From: Myxococcus dinghuensis
GTDB taxonomy: Bacteria > Myxococcota > Myxococcia > Myxococcales > Myxococcaceae
DNA: 64,000 bases
Direction of reading: 5' to 3'
Assembly (NCBI RefSeq): GCF_024198235.1
Contig: NZ_JAKCFB010000036.1
Coordinates: 1-64,000 of the forward strand
Each line of letters opens with the position of its first letter. Within the stretch, counting starts at the first letter, position 1. Positions 52,501 to 61,575 of the stretch are shown here, piece after piece. The position numbers and the translations under genes were made by a program. A model generated the notes under the pieces. The model did not search any database, had not been told where the DNA came from, and worked only from the letters and a program-made list of their open reading frames with translations.

Positions 52501-54609
52501 TCACTTCACCTCGACGCCGGGCCTCTGCCCCAGGCCCAGGTCGATCCACCCCGGCATGGTGTAGCTGGCCACCGGCCCCTCCGCCTGGGTGAAGAGCGGG
52601 TTCTGGTCCACGTGGACCGCCGTGCCCAGGCCCTGGAAGACCGTCTGGGCCAGCCCCTCCGGCGTCGCCTCCATCAGGTTCATCGTCGTCGCGGGCAGGT
52701 TGGGCACGCTGCCGTTGATGAAGCTGGCCTCGCGGTACGCGGCGAGCCACGCGTCGTGGCTGTAGCCCGGGTCGTCCGGCGTCATCGCCAGCGTGGAGAA
52801 CGGCTCGCCCTCCGTCTTCAACCGCTGCCGCTCGGCGGCGATGGCGGCGGGGTCGCTCGAGTCCGCGTAGTAGCCCATCACCATGCCCTGCGCCTGTCGC
52901 GCGGCGACGTCCTGCACGTTCGCCAAGCCCTCCGCCCCCGTGACGTTGATGGTGGTGAAGCCCACGCCGTCCGGGTTGCGGACCTCCATGCTCATCGCCT
53001 CGAACTTCTTCGAGCCGTCCGGGTTGAGCGAGAACTGGATTTCGAACGTGCTGTCGCTGCCGGCCACCTTGCCCTCGGCCGTCACCGTCGTCTGGCCGTT
53101 CACCGTCGTCACCGTCTCCGTCAGGCGCTCGTCCCAGAACGAGTGCTCGATGCCGACGAACTTCGTCAGGTTCAGCTCCCCGCTGAGCGAGGCCTCCTCC
53201 GAGTAGGTCTGCTGCGTGCGCACGTCCAGCACGCCCGGCCCCGTCTGCGTGGGCAGCGTGCCGTCCCGGACGAACGTCTCGTAGGCGGTGCGGCCCTCCG
53301 GCGTCCCCAGGTCGAACTCCACGCTGGCGGAGGTGCCCTCCGTGTAGCTGCGCTCCGAGCCGAGGCTGCCTCCCACCTTGTGGCCTTCGAGCTTCATCTC
53401 CAGGCCCAGCTCCAGCTTCGAGGTGAGGGCCTCCTCCGGGCCCACCGTCACGCGCACCGTGGTGTCCCCGGTGCGCTCCACCGCCACCGACCGGGTCTTC
53501 TCCTTGCCGTTCTCCCCGCTGAGCTTCAGGGGGCCGATGGACAGCCCGCTCGACAGCGTCTTGAAGTCGGAGACGTCCATCACGAGCTTGCTGCCCGGCG
53601 GCATCGCCAGCGGGTCGCTCAGGGTGGGGAGCCGGAACCCGCCGGGGTTCATGACGAGCTCGCCAATCTCGCCCTCCGTGAGAGCCAGTTGGAAGCTGGC
53701 CGAGCTCTTGATGCCCGCGTCCCCGCCGACCTCCGCGCCGAACGGGCCCACCGTGCCGGCCTCGATGCCCGCGCCGGCCTTGGCGCCACCGGTGGCCTCG
53801 AACGTGACGGTGATGAGGTGACGGCCGTCCGCGTTGGGCTGCGTGGGGTTCCAGTTCAGCGTGACCTGCGTCTCGGCATAGGGGCCGCCGGTGAGGGTCC
53901 CCTTCAGCTCGCCATCCTTCCGCTGCTTCTCCAGCTCCCCTTCGGGCTTGAACTCCGCCGTGATGCCGACCTCGATGGTGCCGTCGGTGGAGAGGGTGAG
54001 CTTCGGCGTCACCGACCCGTTCTTCTTCGCCTCGGCCGCGCCCGCCGTCGCCGCCGCGTCGTCCGCCACCTTGCGGCTGGCCGCGCCCGTCAGGCCGAAG
54101 CCGTGGATGAGCGCCTCGCGCGCGGGGCCGGGCGGCACGGACAGGATGCGCGCCAACTGCGCGTCCGGCACCGCCACCGGCTGACCGTAGGCGGGGTGCG
54201 TGGACTTCCACTCGGCGAGGTTGGAGTACATGCGGCCCGGCTCGTTCGGGTCGACGATGGCGCCCCCCGGCTTGCGCACCAGCGCGTGGCCCACGCTGTC
54301 GCGCGAGTCCCCGAGCAGCAGCACCTGGTCCCCTGGCTGGGACAGCGTGTTCGCCTTCTCCAGGCAGTTGGCCTTGCCGTCCCCGAGCACCTCCGTGCGC
54401 AGCGTGCTCGCCATCCCCACGCCGCCGGACAGGTCCATCCGGCGGGGCCGCTCCGGCTGCTGGAAGCTGCTGCGCCCCGAGTGCCCCGCGTCCCGCCTGG
54501 GCTGCGCGGGAGGCGGCGGAGGAGGCGGGGGCGGCTGGGGCGCGGGCGCGACGGTCGGCGGATTCACGGCGGACGGTGTCGGGGTGGCGGCGCGGCGAAT
54601 CGGGGCCAT
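52501..54609 (-). CDS. proline-rich protein with possible Cys-His-Asp triad
   Basis: 702 residues, no signal peptide. Residues 1-60 are Pro/Ala/Arg-rich with an unbroken run of proline. Residues ~70-135 contain C82 (KANCLEKAN), H108 (SVGHALVRK) and D120 (AIVDPNEP), the order and spacing of papain-like transglutaminase or C39-type thiol enzymes. From ~190 on, the chain is long beta-rich sequence with repeating patterns (TPKLTLSTDGTIEVGITAEF and KLELGLEMKLEGHKVGGSLG) like an autotransporter or binding stalk. No family is recognised. The layout, with a short putative enzyme and a long stalk, suggests a secreted effector; that is inference. Confidence 0.7.
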   Translation of the reverse strand: MAPIRRAATPTPSAVNPPTVAPAPQPPPPPPPPPAQPRRDAGHSGRSSFQQPERPRRMDLSGGVGMASTLRTEVLGDGKANCLEKANTLSQPGDQVLLLGDSRDSVGHALVRKPGGAIVDPNEPGRMYSNLAEWKSTHPAYGQPVAVPDAQLARILSVPPGPAREALIHGFGLTGAASRKVADDAAATAGAAEAKKNGSVTPKLTLSTDGTIEVGITAEFKPEGELEKQRKDGELKGTLTGGPYAETQVTLNWNPTQPNADGRHLITVTFEATGGAKAGAGIEAGTVGPFGAEVGGDAGIKSSASFQLALTEGEIGELVMNPGGFRLPTLSDPLAMPPGSKLVMDVSDFKTLSSGLSIGPLKLSGENGKEKTRSVAVERTGDTTVRVTVGPEEALTSKLELGLEMKLEGHKVGGSLGSERSYTEGTSASVEFDLGTPEGRTAYETFVRDGTLPTQTGPGVLDVRTQQTYSEEASLSGELNLTKFVGIEHSFWDERLTETVTTVNGQTTVTAEGKVAGSDSTFEIQFSLNPDGSKKFEAMSMEVRNPDGVGFTTINVTGAEGLANVQDVAARQAQGMVMGYYADSSDPAAIAAERQRLKTEGEPFSTLAMTPDDPGYSHDAWLAAYREASFINGSVPNLPATTMNLMEATPEGLAQTVFQGLGTAVHVDQNPLFTQAEGPVASYTMPGWIDLGLGQRPGVEVK

Positions 54610-54645
54610 GGACTCTCACTCCTCGGAGACGGCTGCGGCGTGGAT

Positions 54646-54673
54646 AAAAAACCAATCGACCAATTTGTTTTTA
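54646..54673. repeat. AT-rich imperfect inverted repeat
   Basis: Arms AAAAAACCAAT and ATTTGTTTTTA pair at 9 of 11 positions around a 6-base loop, 37 bases upstream of the proline-rich protein ATG. Such AT-rich DNA is rare in this window. It may be the core promoter or a regulator site for that gene, or a weak terminator for the thaumatin-like gene whose transcript runs into it. Confidence 0.4.
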
Positions 54674-54801
54674 GCCGATTCTCCACGCGTCCGGGTGAAA
54701 GTTGCTGCCAGTCGTCACTTTTCCGGTGGGGACGGACGGATTCCCGGGTTGGGGCGGGGCCACCTCGGAGGCGATGTAGGTTGAGGTGGCCCCTGGGGCC
54801 G

Positions 54802-56904
54802 TCAGTTCACGTCGCCGAAGACGAGGCCGTAGCCCACGGCGTTGGGCGTGCCGCCGTCGGCGCCGGTGCCGGGGCTCATGCAGGTGAAGGTGCTGGTCAC
54901 GTCGTCGTACGCGTAGGTGTACGCGGTGGGGCAGCCCTGCTTGAGGAAGGCGAGCCAGGGTTGGACCTGCTGGGCCCAGGCGGGGTTGTTGGCGATGCAC
55001 TCGCCGGCGTCCTGCTGGGCGGGGTTGTTGCCCGCCTGCAGGGTGGAGGGCCAGAACGCGCCGGCGTCGTTGCCCGGGTAGGTCGCGCAGCCGCAGCATG
55101 CCGGGGTGTCGCCGGAGGTGGCGTTGTAGCAGGACTGGCCGAACTGGCCCGCGCACTGGAAGAGGTTGTTGAGCGAGTCCGTCACGCTGGTGGTCGGGCC
55201 GGTGGCGACGGTGAGCTGCTGGGTGCAGTCGAGCGGGCCGTAGCTGTACGTGGGGTTGGCCGCGCACAGGTCCTCGTAGGACCACCAGCCGATGGGCTGA
55301 CCGCAGGTCTGGAGCAGCGGCGTCTTGTCCCCCACGCCAGGGATGAAGGCGGTGCCGCACACGAACGTGCCCGCGTCGCTCGCGCAGTCGCTGTCCGACA
55401 GACAGGTGCCACAGGCGCCCGCGTCCGGGGCGTTGGGGTTGCTGCACGCCTGTCCGTTCGCGCAATAGGGCGCGGCGCCGTTGCACGCGGTCAGCGAGGG
55501 GACGCACTGGTTGCCCTCGCAGGTCGCGCCCGCGGCGCAGTCGCTCGTCTGCGAGCAGGCGGGGAGCGCGACGGCGCGCAGCAGCGTGGTGAAGTCGGCG
55601 GGCAGGCCGGTGGTGGTGTCCGGCGTGAAGGTCCACGCGCAGGCCTCCAGCGTCCCCACCGTCGAGTTCCCCTGGGCCTGACGCGAGCCCGCGGTGCCGC
55701 AGTAGTACGGCGACGGAATCGGCGCGGGGGCCAGCCCCGCGTCCGCGAGCGGGCCCATGGTGATGCTGACGTTGGCGCCGTTGATGATGGTGATGTCGTA
55801 GAAGTCGCTGGCGTTGGGCTGGAGCGTGAACTCCGCGGCGGAGAACGGATTGGTGCCGCCCTTGCCCAGCGGACACGGGAGGCCCGGCACGTTGCCGCAG
55901 TCCGCGCTCCGGCAGTTCGTGCCGCCGTCATCGCAGCCGAGCCGCCCGAAGAAGCCCCCGCTCCAGCCGACCACGGGGCGACACACGCACGCGCCCGCGT
56001 CGGAGGCGCTGCAGTCCGTGGGGGGATTGGGAATCGCCTGCCCGCTGCCGACGAGGCAGCGGTTGCTCTGGCACTGCGAGTCCTCCGTGCAAGGGCTGTA
56101 TTGGGGGAGCCGCTGCGCGTAGGTGGCGGGGAGGGTGGAGGGCATGCACAGCGTGGACGTCTCCTGGGGCGTCAGCTCCAGGGCGTCATAGGGGACGCCG
56201 CCGTCGGTGCGCGGGTACTGGCACAGGCCCAGCTCCACGTTGCAGGACTGGCCGGTGGGGCACGGTGAGTCGGACGTGGTGCAGGCCGTGTTCTCGCCCG
56301 GGACGACCTGTTGGAAGTAGCAGGTGCCGCCGTTGACGTTGCTGCACTCCTGCACCGTGTCGGCGCAGGTCGTCCCGGTGGGGCAGACGGCCTGGCCACC
56401 CTGCGCGCAGTTGCACAGTCCCGTCGCGGTGTCACATCCCGCGTCGCCGCAGCCATTGCACGCGGGCACCTGCGTCGCGCCGGTGCACAGCATGGAGGGC
56501 AACTGCACCGTGACGATGGGCGCGCCGCCGTTGCAGCTCGTGCCGGACGCCACCATGCACTGCCCGGTTCGGGTGTCACACATGTTGCCGCTGTTGCAGT
56601 CGGCGTTGCTGGCACAGCCCGGGTTCTGACAGGACTGGTTGGGCCCACAGTCGGAGTCGGTGGTGCAGACGAAGGGCGGAGGCGCGGCGCCCGCCGTCTG
56701 CCCCAGCCACACCGTCTGGCTCGCCTGGTTCGTCACCGTGAAGGTGCGGAAGCCCGGAGGGCATGCGACGCCCGCGTCCGGTGACGAAGTCGTGTCGTTG
56801 CCGCGCGCCTCCGCTGGCTTCTCGCCCGGGCGCATCGCGAGGACGACGACCACCACGGCAACCGCGAGTGACACCACTGGTACGACGATTCGGCGCGACA
56901 CCAT
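54802..56904 (-). CDS. Cys-rich thaumatin-like exported protein
   Basis: 700 residues. An N-terminal membrane segment (IVVPVVSLAVAVVVVVLAM) acts as signal or anchor. The region FRTFTVTNQASQTVWLGQTAG matches the start of thaumatin-like domains; its continuation (GGFFGRLGCDDGGTNCRSADCG, about 300-330, and YDITIINGANVSITM) appears after a Cys-rich insertion of about 240 residues. Numerous C-x-x-DSDC-type motifs (CTTDSDCGPNQSC and CLSDSDCASDAG) resemble Dickkopf-like disulfide modules. Thaumatin folds bind glucans and can be antifungal; function here is unknown. The start at 56904 has AGGAG 8 bases upstream. Confidence 0.83.
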   Translation of the reverse strand: MVSRRIVVPVVSLAVAVVVVVLAMRPGEKPAEARGNDTTSSPDAGVACPPGFRTFTVTNQASQTVWLGQTAGAAPPPFVCTTDSDCGPNQSCQNPGCASNADCNSGNMCDTRTGQCMVASGTSCNGGAPIVTVQLPSMLCTGATQVPACNGCGDAGCDTATGLCNCAQGGQAVCPTGTTCADTVQECSNVNGGTCYFQQVVPGENTACTTSDSPCPTGQSCNVELGLCQYPRTDGGVPYDALELTPQETSTLCMPSTLPATYAQRLPQYSPCTEDSQCQSNRCLVGSGQAIPNPPTDCSASDAGACVCRPVVGWSGGFFGRLGCDDGGTNCRSADCGNVPGLPCPLGKGGTNPFSAAEFTLQPNASDFYDITIINGANVSITMGPLADAGLAPAPIPSPYYCGTAGSRQAQGNSTVGTLEACAWTFTPDTTTGLPADFTTLLRAVALPACSQTSDCAAGATCEGNQCVPSLTACNGAAPYCANGQACSNPNAPDAGACGTCLSDSDCASDAGTFVCGTAFIPGVGDKTPLLQTCGQPIGWWSYEDLCAANPTYSYGPLDCTQQLTVATGPTTSVTDSLNNLFQCAGQFGQSCYNATSGDTPACCGCATYPGNDAGAFWPSTLQAGNNPAQQDAGECIANNPAWAQQVQPWLAFLKQGCPTAYTYAYDDVTSTFTCMSPGTGADGGTPNAVGYGLVFGDVN

Positions 56905-57191
56905 GGAGCGGACTCCTGAGTTGGTCCGCCGCGAGAAGGTACTGTCGGTGAAATGAAGTCCCAAGGATGCGGCGCGTAGTCGTCGTCCGCTCACGGGGAA
57001 GGACCCAGGACGGTCGACCGCCGTGGGGCCCTTCCAGGTGGGTTCGCGTGACGCCCGGGGCGATGCGACCCGGATGTTTCACGCTCCTGTCTGGAGTTGA
57101 GACATGTCTGGACGTGACGTTGGCTTGACTTCGAGCCCTTGATTGTTTCTCCTGAAACACCCCGTCAATACAACACGCGCGACATCCAAGA
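56905..57191. promoter_or_regulatory. divergent promoter region
   Basis: 287 bases between the thaumatin-like and glycosyltransferase-like genes. For the plus-strand gene a possible promoter is TTGTTT with CAATAC 17 bases later, near 57143-57171. Overlapping it is the small inverted repeat TGTTTC-TCCT-GAAACA. I cannot identify the minus-strand promoter. Confidence 0.35.
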
Positions 57192-58145
57192 ATGACGACC
57201 ATCAATTACATCTGGTTGGGTGAGAGAAGTCTGGGCGCGCTGGAGTTGTTCAACATCTACACGTGGAAGCTCGTCGGCTGTGACGTGGCGATCTACGCGT
57301 TCCACTGGACGAACGGCAGGGCCCACGACGCCCGGAGCCTGGGGCTGGCCCCGGACGATGACGTCGCCGTCCATGACATGCATGCCCTCGTCGCGGACGA
57401 CGACTCGGTCCAGGACGAGAACGACCCGCGGCGGTACTGCCCCGAGATGAGGGAGGTGCTGTCATCCTGGTACAACCGCGTGTGGAGCGCGGGGCTGGAT
57501 GGGGATGAGGACAAGCGGCGGGATCAGATCTTCAACATGGTCGACCTCACGAAGTCCTATATCGGCGCGACCCGGCTCGGCATCGTGCTGGACTTCAAGG
57601 TCGGGCCGAGCCCGCACTTCAAGGCCTACGAGGATGCGTTCTCCAAGAAGTTCATCAGCTACACCCGAGGCTCGCTCATGGTCGGCGGTTCGGGTGGCGC
57701 TCCCGAGAACCAGTGCATCGGGACGATGCAAGCCGAGAACACGATTCGGTGTGACTACGCGAAGCTCTTCAGCGCGAAGTTCAAGCTGGGCGTGGAGGAC
57801 TTCAAGAAGGGCTTCAATCAGAAGAAGTACGACCTCTTCACCACCTACCACGCGCGGTCCTTCACGCAGTTGAAGAAGGCGGCCTTGAACGTCACCCTGA
57901 GCGGGCCTGACGGCACGCCCATCTCCGCCATGTACTCGGTGGATGAGATCGACGACGAGAAGAGCCGAGGCCCGTTCCGGGTCTTCAAGCGCGCGGGGGA
58001 CCAGACCAACCAGAGCGGTGGTGTGAAGACCACGCCATCCGAGGTCAAGGCCCTGGCGCGGCAGGTCCTGGACCACGAGACGGTGGACTACGAGGGCGCC
58101 TACCTGGGCAAGCTGTCGCAAGCCTGGGCCGCCATGCCTGGGTAG
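57192..58145 (+). CDS. divergent TcdA/TcdB-type glycosyltransferase-like protein
   Basis: 317 residues. It opens TTINYIWLGERSLG, like the start of Gly_transf_sug/large-clostridial-toxin glycosyltransferases (IHYIWLG). The segment SYIGATRLGIVLDFKVG (about 122-137) occupies the place of the usual A-x-D-x-x-R ... GGIYLDxD block, but the DXD metal motif reads D134-F-K136, and the double Gly before it is lost. Lys is frequent compared with neighbours, and no clear Shine-Dalgarno precedes the ATG. This suggests a laterally acquired or effector-like gene. Catalysis is uncertain; it may be a pseudoenzyme. A terminator follows. Confidence 0.6.
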   Translation: MTTINYIWLGERSLGALELFNIYTWKLVGCDVAIYAFHWTNGRAHDARSLGLAPDDDVAVHDMHALVADDDSVQDENDPRRYCPEMREVLSSWYNRVWSAGLDGDEDKRRDQIFNMVDLTKSYIGATRLGIVLDFKVGPSPHFKAYEDAFSKKFISYTRGSLMVGGSGGAPENQCIGTMQAENTIRCDYAKLFSAKFKLGVEDFKKGFNQKKYDLFTTYHARSFTQLKKAALNVTLSGPDGTPISAMYSVDEIDDEKSRGPFRVFKRAGDQTNQSGGVKTTPSEVKALARQVLDHETVDYEGAYLGKLSQAWAAMPG

Positions 58146-58149
58146 TCGT

Positions 58150-58186
58150 TCCCCCTGGAGCACCTGGGCCTGGCGCTCCAAGGGGA
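58150..58186. terminator. bidirectional terminator hairpin
   Basis: TCCCCCTGGAGC (58150-58161) and GCTCCAAGGGGA (58175-58186) pair at 11 of 12 positions around a 13-base loop. It lies between the convergent glycosyltransferase-like and short-chain dehydrogenase genes and can stop both transcripts. Confidence 0.65.
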
Positions 58187-58195
58187 CGCGCCGGC

Positions 58196-58933
58196 TCAGA
58201 ACCCGCGCTGCGCGCCGCCGTCGACGACGATGGATTGGCCGGTGACGTACGACGCCTGCTCGGAGGCGAGGAACGCCACGAGCGCGGCGAGCTCCTCCGG
58301 GCGACCCAGGCGGCGCGCGGGAATCTGCGGCGCCACCTTCTCGTCGGTGAGGCCCAGCTGCGTCATCCGCTCCGTGGCGTGGAAGCCCGGCAGCACCGCG
58401 TTGAGCGTGACGCCGTGCTGCGCCACCTCGTTGCTCACCGTCTTCACCAGCCCCAGGAGGCCCGCGCGCAGGCCGTTGGAGATGGTGAGGTTGGGCATGG
58501 CCTCGCGCGCGGCCAACGACGTGATGAGGACGATGCGACCCCAGCCGCGCTCCTTCATGCCCGGCAGCACGGACTGGATGCCGTCCACCGCCGTCATCCA
58601 CAGCGTCTGGAAGCCCGACTGCCACTGCTCCGCCGTCAGCGCCTCGAAGCCCCCGGCCGGCGGGCCGCCCGTGTTGACCACGAGCACGTCCACGCCGCCC
58701 AGCTTCGCGGAGACCTGCTCCACCAGCGCCCGCGCCGCGCCCGGCTGCGTCAGGTCGCTCGCCACCGCGAGCGCCGCGCCCAGCGTCTTCGCCGCGTGCT
58801 CCAGCTTGTCGCCGCCGCGCGAGCAGATGGCCACCGTGGCCCCCTCCTTCACCAGCGCCTGCGCGGTGGCGTAGCCCAGCCCCGCGGACGCCCCCATCAC
58901 CAGCGCGCGCCTACCCTTCAGCCCGAAATCCAT
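58196..58933 (-). CDS. atypical short-chain dehydrogenase/reductase
   Basis: 245 residues. The cofactor motif is ALVMGASAGLGYATA and the N-A-G-like strand reads VLVVNTGGPPAGG. The serine block ITSLAAREAMP is there, but the catalytic Y-x-x-x-K is replaced (ISNGLRAGLLG), as in the FabG-like subgroup without a standard tetrad. Its substrate is unknown. It is the last gene of the kynurenine operon, overlapping the monooxygenase gene by 23 bases, so co-expression with that pathway is likely even though no known step needs it. Confidence 0.87.
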   Translation of the reverse strand: MDFGLKGRRALVMGASAGLGYATAQALVKEGATVAICSRGGDKLEHAAKTLGAALAVASDLTQPGAARALVEQVSAKLGGVDVLVVNTGGPPAGGFEALTAEQWQSGFQTLWMTAVDGIQSVLPGMKERGWGRIVLITSLAAREAMPNLTISNGLRAGLLGLVKTVSNEVAQHGVTLNAVLPGFHATERMTQLGLTDEKVAPQIPARRLGRPEELAALVAFLASEQASYVTGQSIVVDGGAQRGF

Positions 58934-60302
58934 CCGCGTGCTCCTTCATGAATGGCACCAGTCGGCTCCGGATGAGCCGCCCCGCCCGCTCCAGGTCCAC
59001 GTCCTCGGCCCGCGACAGCCCGTCGGCCAGCTCGCAGACGATGCCTCCGGCGATGGCGCCCACCTCGTACGCCAGCCGGTACGGCACGCGGCTGAAGCTC
59101 ACCAGTGAGTAGCGGCTGACGAACTCACCCGGGAAGGCGTTGAGCAACACCTTCTCCACGGCCTTCTCCAGGAGGAAGCGCGGGCTGCCGGTGCTGTCGC
59201 GCATCTCGATGAAGTTCTCCACCGCCATGTCCGCGATGGCGTCCGCGTTCGTCTTGCGCAGCCGCGTCATCTCCTCGAACACGCCGTCCCACGAGGGGCG
59301 CCGCGCCAGCAGGCCGTCGAGCACCACGCAGTCCTCGAAGCCGCAGTTCATCCCCTGGCCGAAGAAGGGGACGATGGCGTGCGCCGCGTCGCCCAGCACC
59401 AGCGCCCGGTCGCCCACGTTCCACGGCGCGCACTTCACCGTCACCATGCTGCCCGTGGGCCGCGAGAAGAACGCCTCCGTCAGGTCCGGGATGAGCGCCT
59501 TCGCGTCCGGGAACCGCTCCGCGAAGAACGCCTCCAGGCGCGCGGGGGTGTCGAGCGACTCGAAGCTCACCGGCCCCTTCCACGGGAGGAACAACGTGCA
59601 GGTGAAGCTGCCGTCCTCGTTGGGCAGGGCGATGAGCATGAACGTGCCCCGGGGCCAGATGTGCAGCGCGTGCTTCTCCATCTGGAACGCGCCGCCCGGC
59701 CCCGGTGGAATCGTCAGCTCCTTGTAGCCGTGCCCCAACTGCTCCTGTGTGGCCGCGAAGCCGGGCACCTGCTCCAGCCCCTGCCGCACCGCGGAGGCCG
59801 AGCCGTCCGTGCCCAAGAGCACGCGCGTCTGCTCGCGGCGCTCCTGGCCGGTGGCGTCGTCGCGCACCGTGAGCACGCCGGTGTCGAAGTCGGCGTGGGT
59901 CACCCGCTGCTTGAAGCGGAAGCGCACCTTGCCGGTGGCCTCCGCCGCCGTCATGAGGAACTGGTTCAGCCACGCGCGCGACAGCGAGTTGATGTGCTGC
60001 GAGTCGTCCTTGCCGTACGGCTGGAAGACGAGCGCGCCCTGGGGCGGGTGGATCATGCGCCCGCGCATGGGGATGGCGTGCCGCAGCGCCTCGTCCTCCA
60101 GGCCCACCTGCCGCAGCGCGTGCAGGCCGCGCGTGGAGATGGCCAGGTTGATGGAGCGCCCGGCGTCCACCACCTCGCGGCGCATGTCCGGACGGCGCTC
60201 GAGCACCTCCACGTCGTGGCCCCGCTTCGCCAGGTACACGGCGAGCAGCGAGCCCACGAGGCCCGCGCCCACCACGGTGACGGTGTCCTCGGTCTCAGCC
60301 AT
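58911..60302 (-). CDS. kmo: kynurenine 3-monooxygenase
   Basis: 463 residues. FAD- and NADPH-dependent hydroxylation of kynurenine to 3-hydroxykynurenine. The Rossmann motif is VVGAGLVGSLLAVYLAKRGH, the second FAD motif is RALVLGDAAHAIVPFFGQGM followed by NCGFEDC, both highly typical of this enzyme. The C-terminal ~60 residues are hydrophobic/helical, as in membrane-associated homologues. It overlaps kynU by 8 bases upstream and the dehydrogenase gene downstream. Confidence 0.92.
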   Translation of the reverse strand: MAETEDTVTVVGAGLVGSLLAVYLAKRGHDVEVLERRPDMRREVVDAGRSINLAISTRGLHALRQVGLEDEALRHAIPMRGRMIHPPQGALVFQPYGKDDSQHINSLSRAWLNQFLMTAAEATGKVRFRFKQRVTHADFDTGVLTVRDDATGQERREQTRVLLGTDGSASAVRQGLEQVPGFAATQEQLGHGYKELTIPPGPGGAFQMEKHALHIWPRGTFMLIALPNEDGSFTCTLFLPWKGPVSFESLDTPARLEAFFAERFPDAKALIPDLTEAFFSRPTGSMVTVKCAPWNVGDRALVLGDAAHAIVPFFGQGMNCGFEDCVVLDGLLARRPSWDGVFEEMTRLRKTNADAIADMAVENFIEMRDSTGSPRFLLEKAVEKVLLNAFPGEFVSRYSLVSFSRVPYRLAYEVGAIAGGIVCELADGLSRAEDVDLERAGRLIRSRLVPFMKEHADGFRAEG

Positions 60303-61575
60303 GGGCCTGCCCCGCGAGCGTCCGCACGAAGCGGTGGACGTCCGTGAAGGAGTTGTACAGCGGCGCCGGCGCGGCGCGGATGATGTCCGGCTGACGGAAG
60401 TCGCAGATGATGCCCGCGTCCGACAGCCGCTTCAGCGTCGCCTGCGGGTCTCCCTGGAAGCGCAGCGAGAGCTGGGCGCCGCGCTGCTTCGGGTCCCGGG
60501 GCGTGGTGATGCGCACGAAGCCCGGGGGCAGCCGGTCCAGGAGGAACTCCAGGTAGCCGGTGAGCCGCTCGCTCTTGGCGCGCAGCGCGTCGATGCCGGC
60601 CCGGTCGAACAGCTCGAACGACGCGCGCAGCGCGGCGAGCTGGAGGATGGGCGGGTTGGACAACTGCCACCCCTCCGCGCCCTCCATGCCGTCGAAGCGC
60701 GGGCCCATCTGGAAGCGCGTCTTCTTGTCGTGGCCCCACCAGCCCTCGAAGCGGGGGAGGTCCTTCGCCCGCGCGTGCCGCTCGTGCACGAACACGCCGC
60801 CCAGGCTGCCCGGGCCCCCGTTGAGGTACTTGTACGAGCACCACACCGCGAAGTCCGGCCCGTCGTCGTGCAGCCGCAGCCGCAGGTTGCCCGCGCCGTG
60901 TGCCAGGTCGAAGCCCACGACGCAGCCCTTCGCGTGCGCCGCCCGCGTGATGCCCGCCAGGTCGAACGCCTGGCCGGTGAGGTAGTTCACGCTGCCCAGG
61001 AGCACGAGCGCCACCTCGTGCCCGTGCTGGTCCAGCGTGGCGAGGATGTCCTCGGAGCGCAGCGTCTCCTCGCCCTCGCGGGGCTTCAGCTCCAGGATGG
61101 CCTCGCGCGGGTCGTACCCGTGGAAGCGCGCCTGCGACGCCACCGCGTACTGGTCCGACGGGAAGGCGCCACCCTCGACGAGGATCTTGAACCGCTCGCG
61201 CGTGGGTCGGTAGAACGACACCATCATCAGGTGCAGGTTCACCGTGAGGGTGTTCATCACCACCACCTCGACGGGCTTCGCGCCCACCAGCCGCGCGGCC
61301 TGCTCCGTGACGAGCTCGTGGTAGTGCAGCCACGGGTGGCGCCCGTGGTGGTGTCCCTCCACGCCGAAGCGCGCCCAGTCCTCCAGCTCCTCCCGCACGT
61401 ACTGCGCGGCGTTGCGGGGCTGGAGTCCCAGCGAGTTGCCCGCCAGGTACACCACCGGCGAGCCCTCCGCCGTGGGGGGGAAGAGGAACGACTCCCGGAA
61501 GGAGCGCAGCGGGTCCTCCGCGTCGGCGCGGCGCGCGAAGTCCTCGGTGTCCTCGTAGGTGTACGGCGTGGTCAT
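60295..61575 (-). CDS. kynU: kynureninase
   Basis: 426 residues. PLP enzyme that cleaves (3-hydroxy)kynurenine to (3-hydroxy)anthranilate and alanine. Typical blocks: VYLAGNSLGLQP, LTVNLHLMM, GFDLAHGAGN and the PLP-lysine segment CSYKYLNGGPGSLGG; also GWWGH and the late RGAQLSLRF. The start at ATG 61575 overlaps the decarboxylase stop (ATGA); an in-frame start at 61608 would overlap it further and is less likely. It lies between the monooxygenase and the decarboxylase, as expected of a degradation operon. Confidence 0.94.
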   Translation of the reverse strand: MTTPYTYEDTEDFARRADAEDPLRSFRESFLFPPTAEGSPVVYLAGNSLGLQPRNAAQYVREELEDWARFGVEGHHHGRHPWLHYHELVTEQAARLVGAKPVEVVVMNTLTVNLHLMMVSFYRPTRERFKILVEGGAFPSDQYAVASQARFHGYDPREAILELKPREGEETLRSEDILATLDQHGHEVALVLLGSVNYLTGQAFDLAGITRAAHAKGCVVGFDLAHGAGNLRLRLHDDGPDFAVWCSYKYLNGGPGSLGGVFVHERHARAKDLPRFEGWWGHDKKTRFQMGPRFDGMEGAEGWQLSNPPILQLAALRASFELFDRAGIDALRAKSERLTGYLEFLLDRLPPGFVRITTPRDPKQRGAQLSLRFQGDPQATLKRLSDAGIICDFRQPDIIRAAPAPLYNSFTDVHRFVRTLAGQAHG

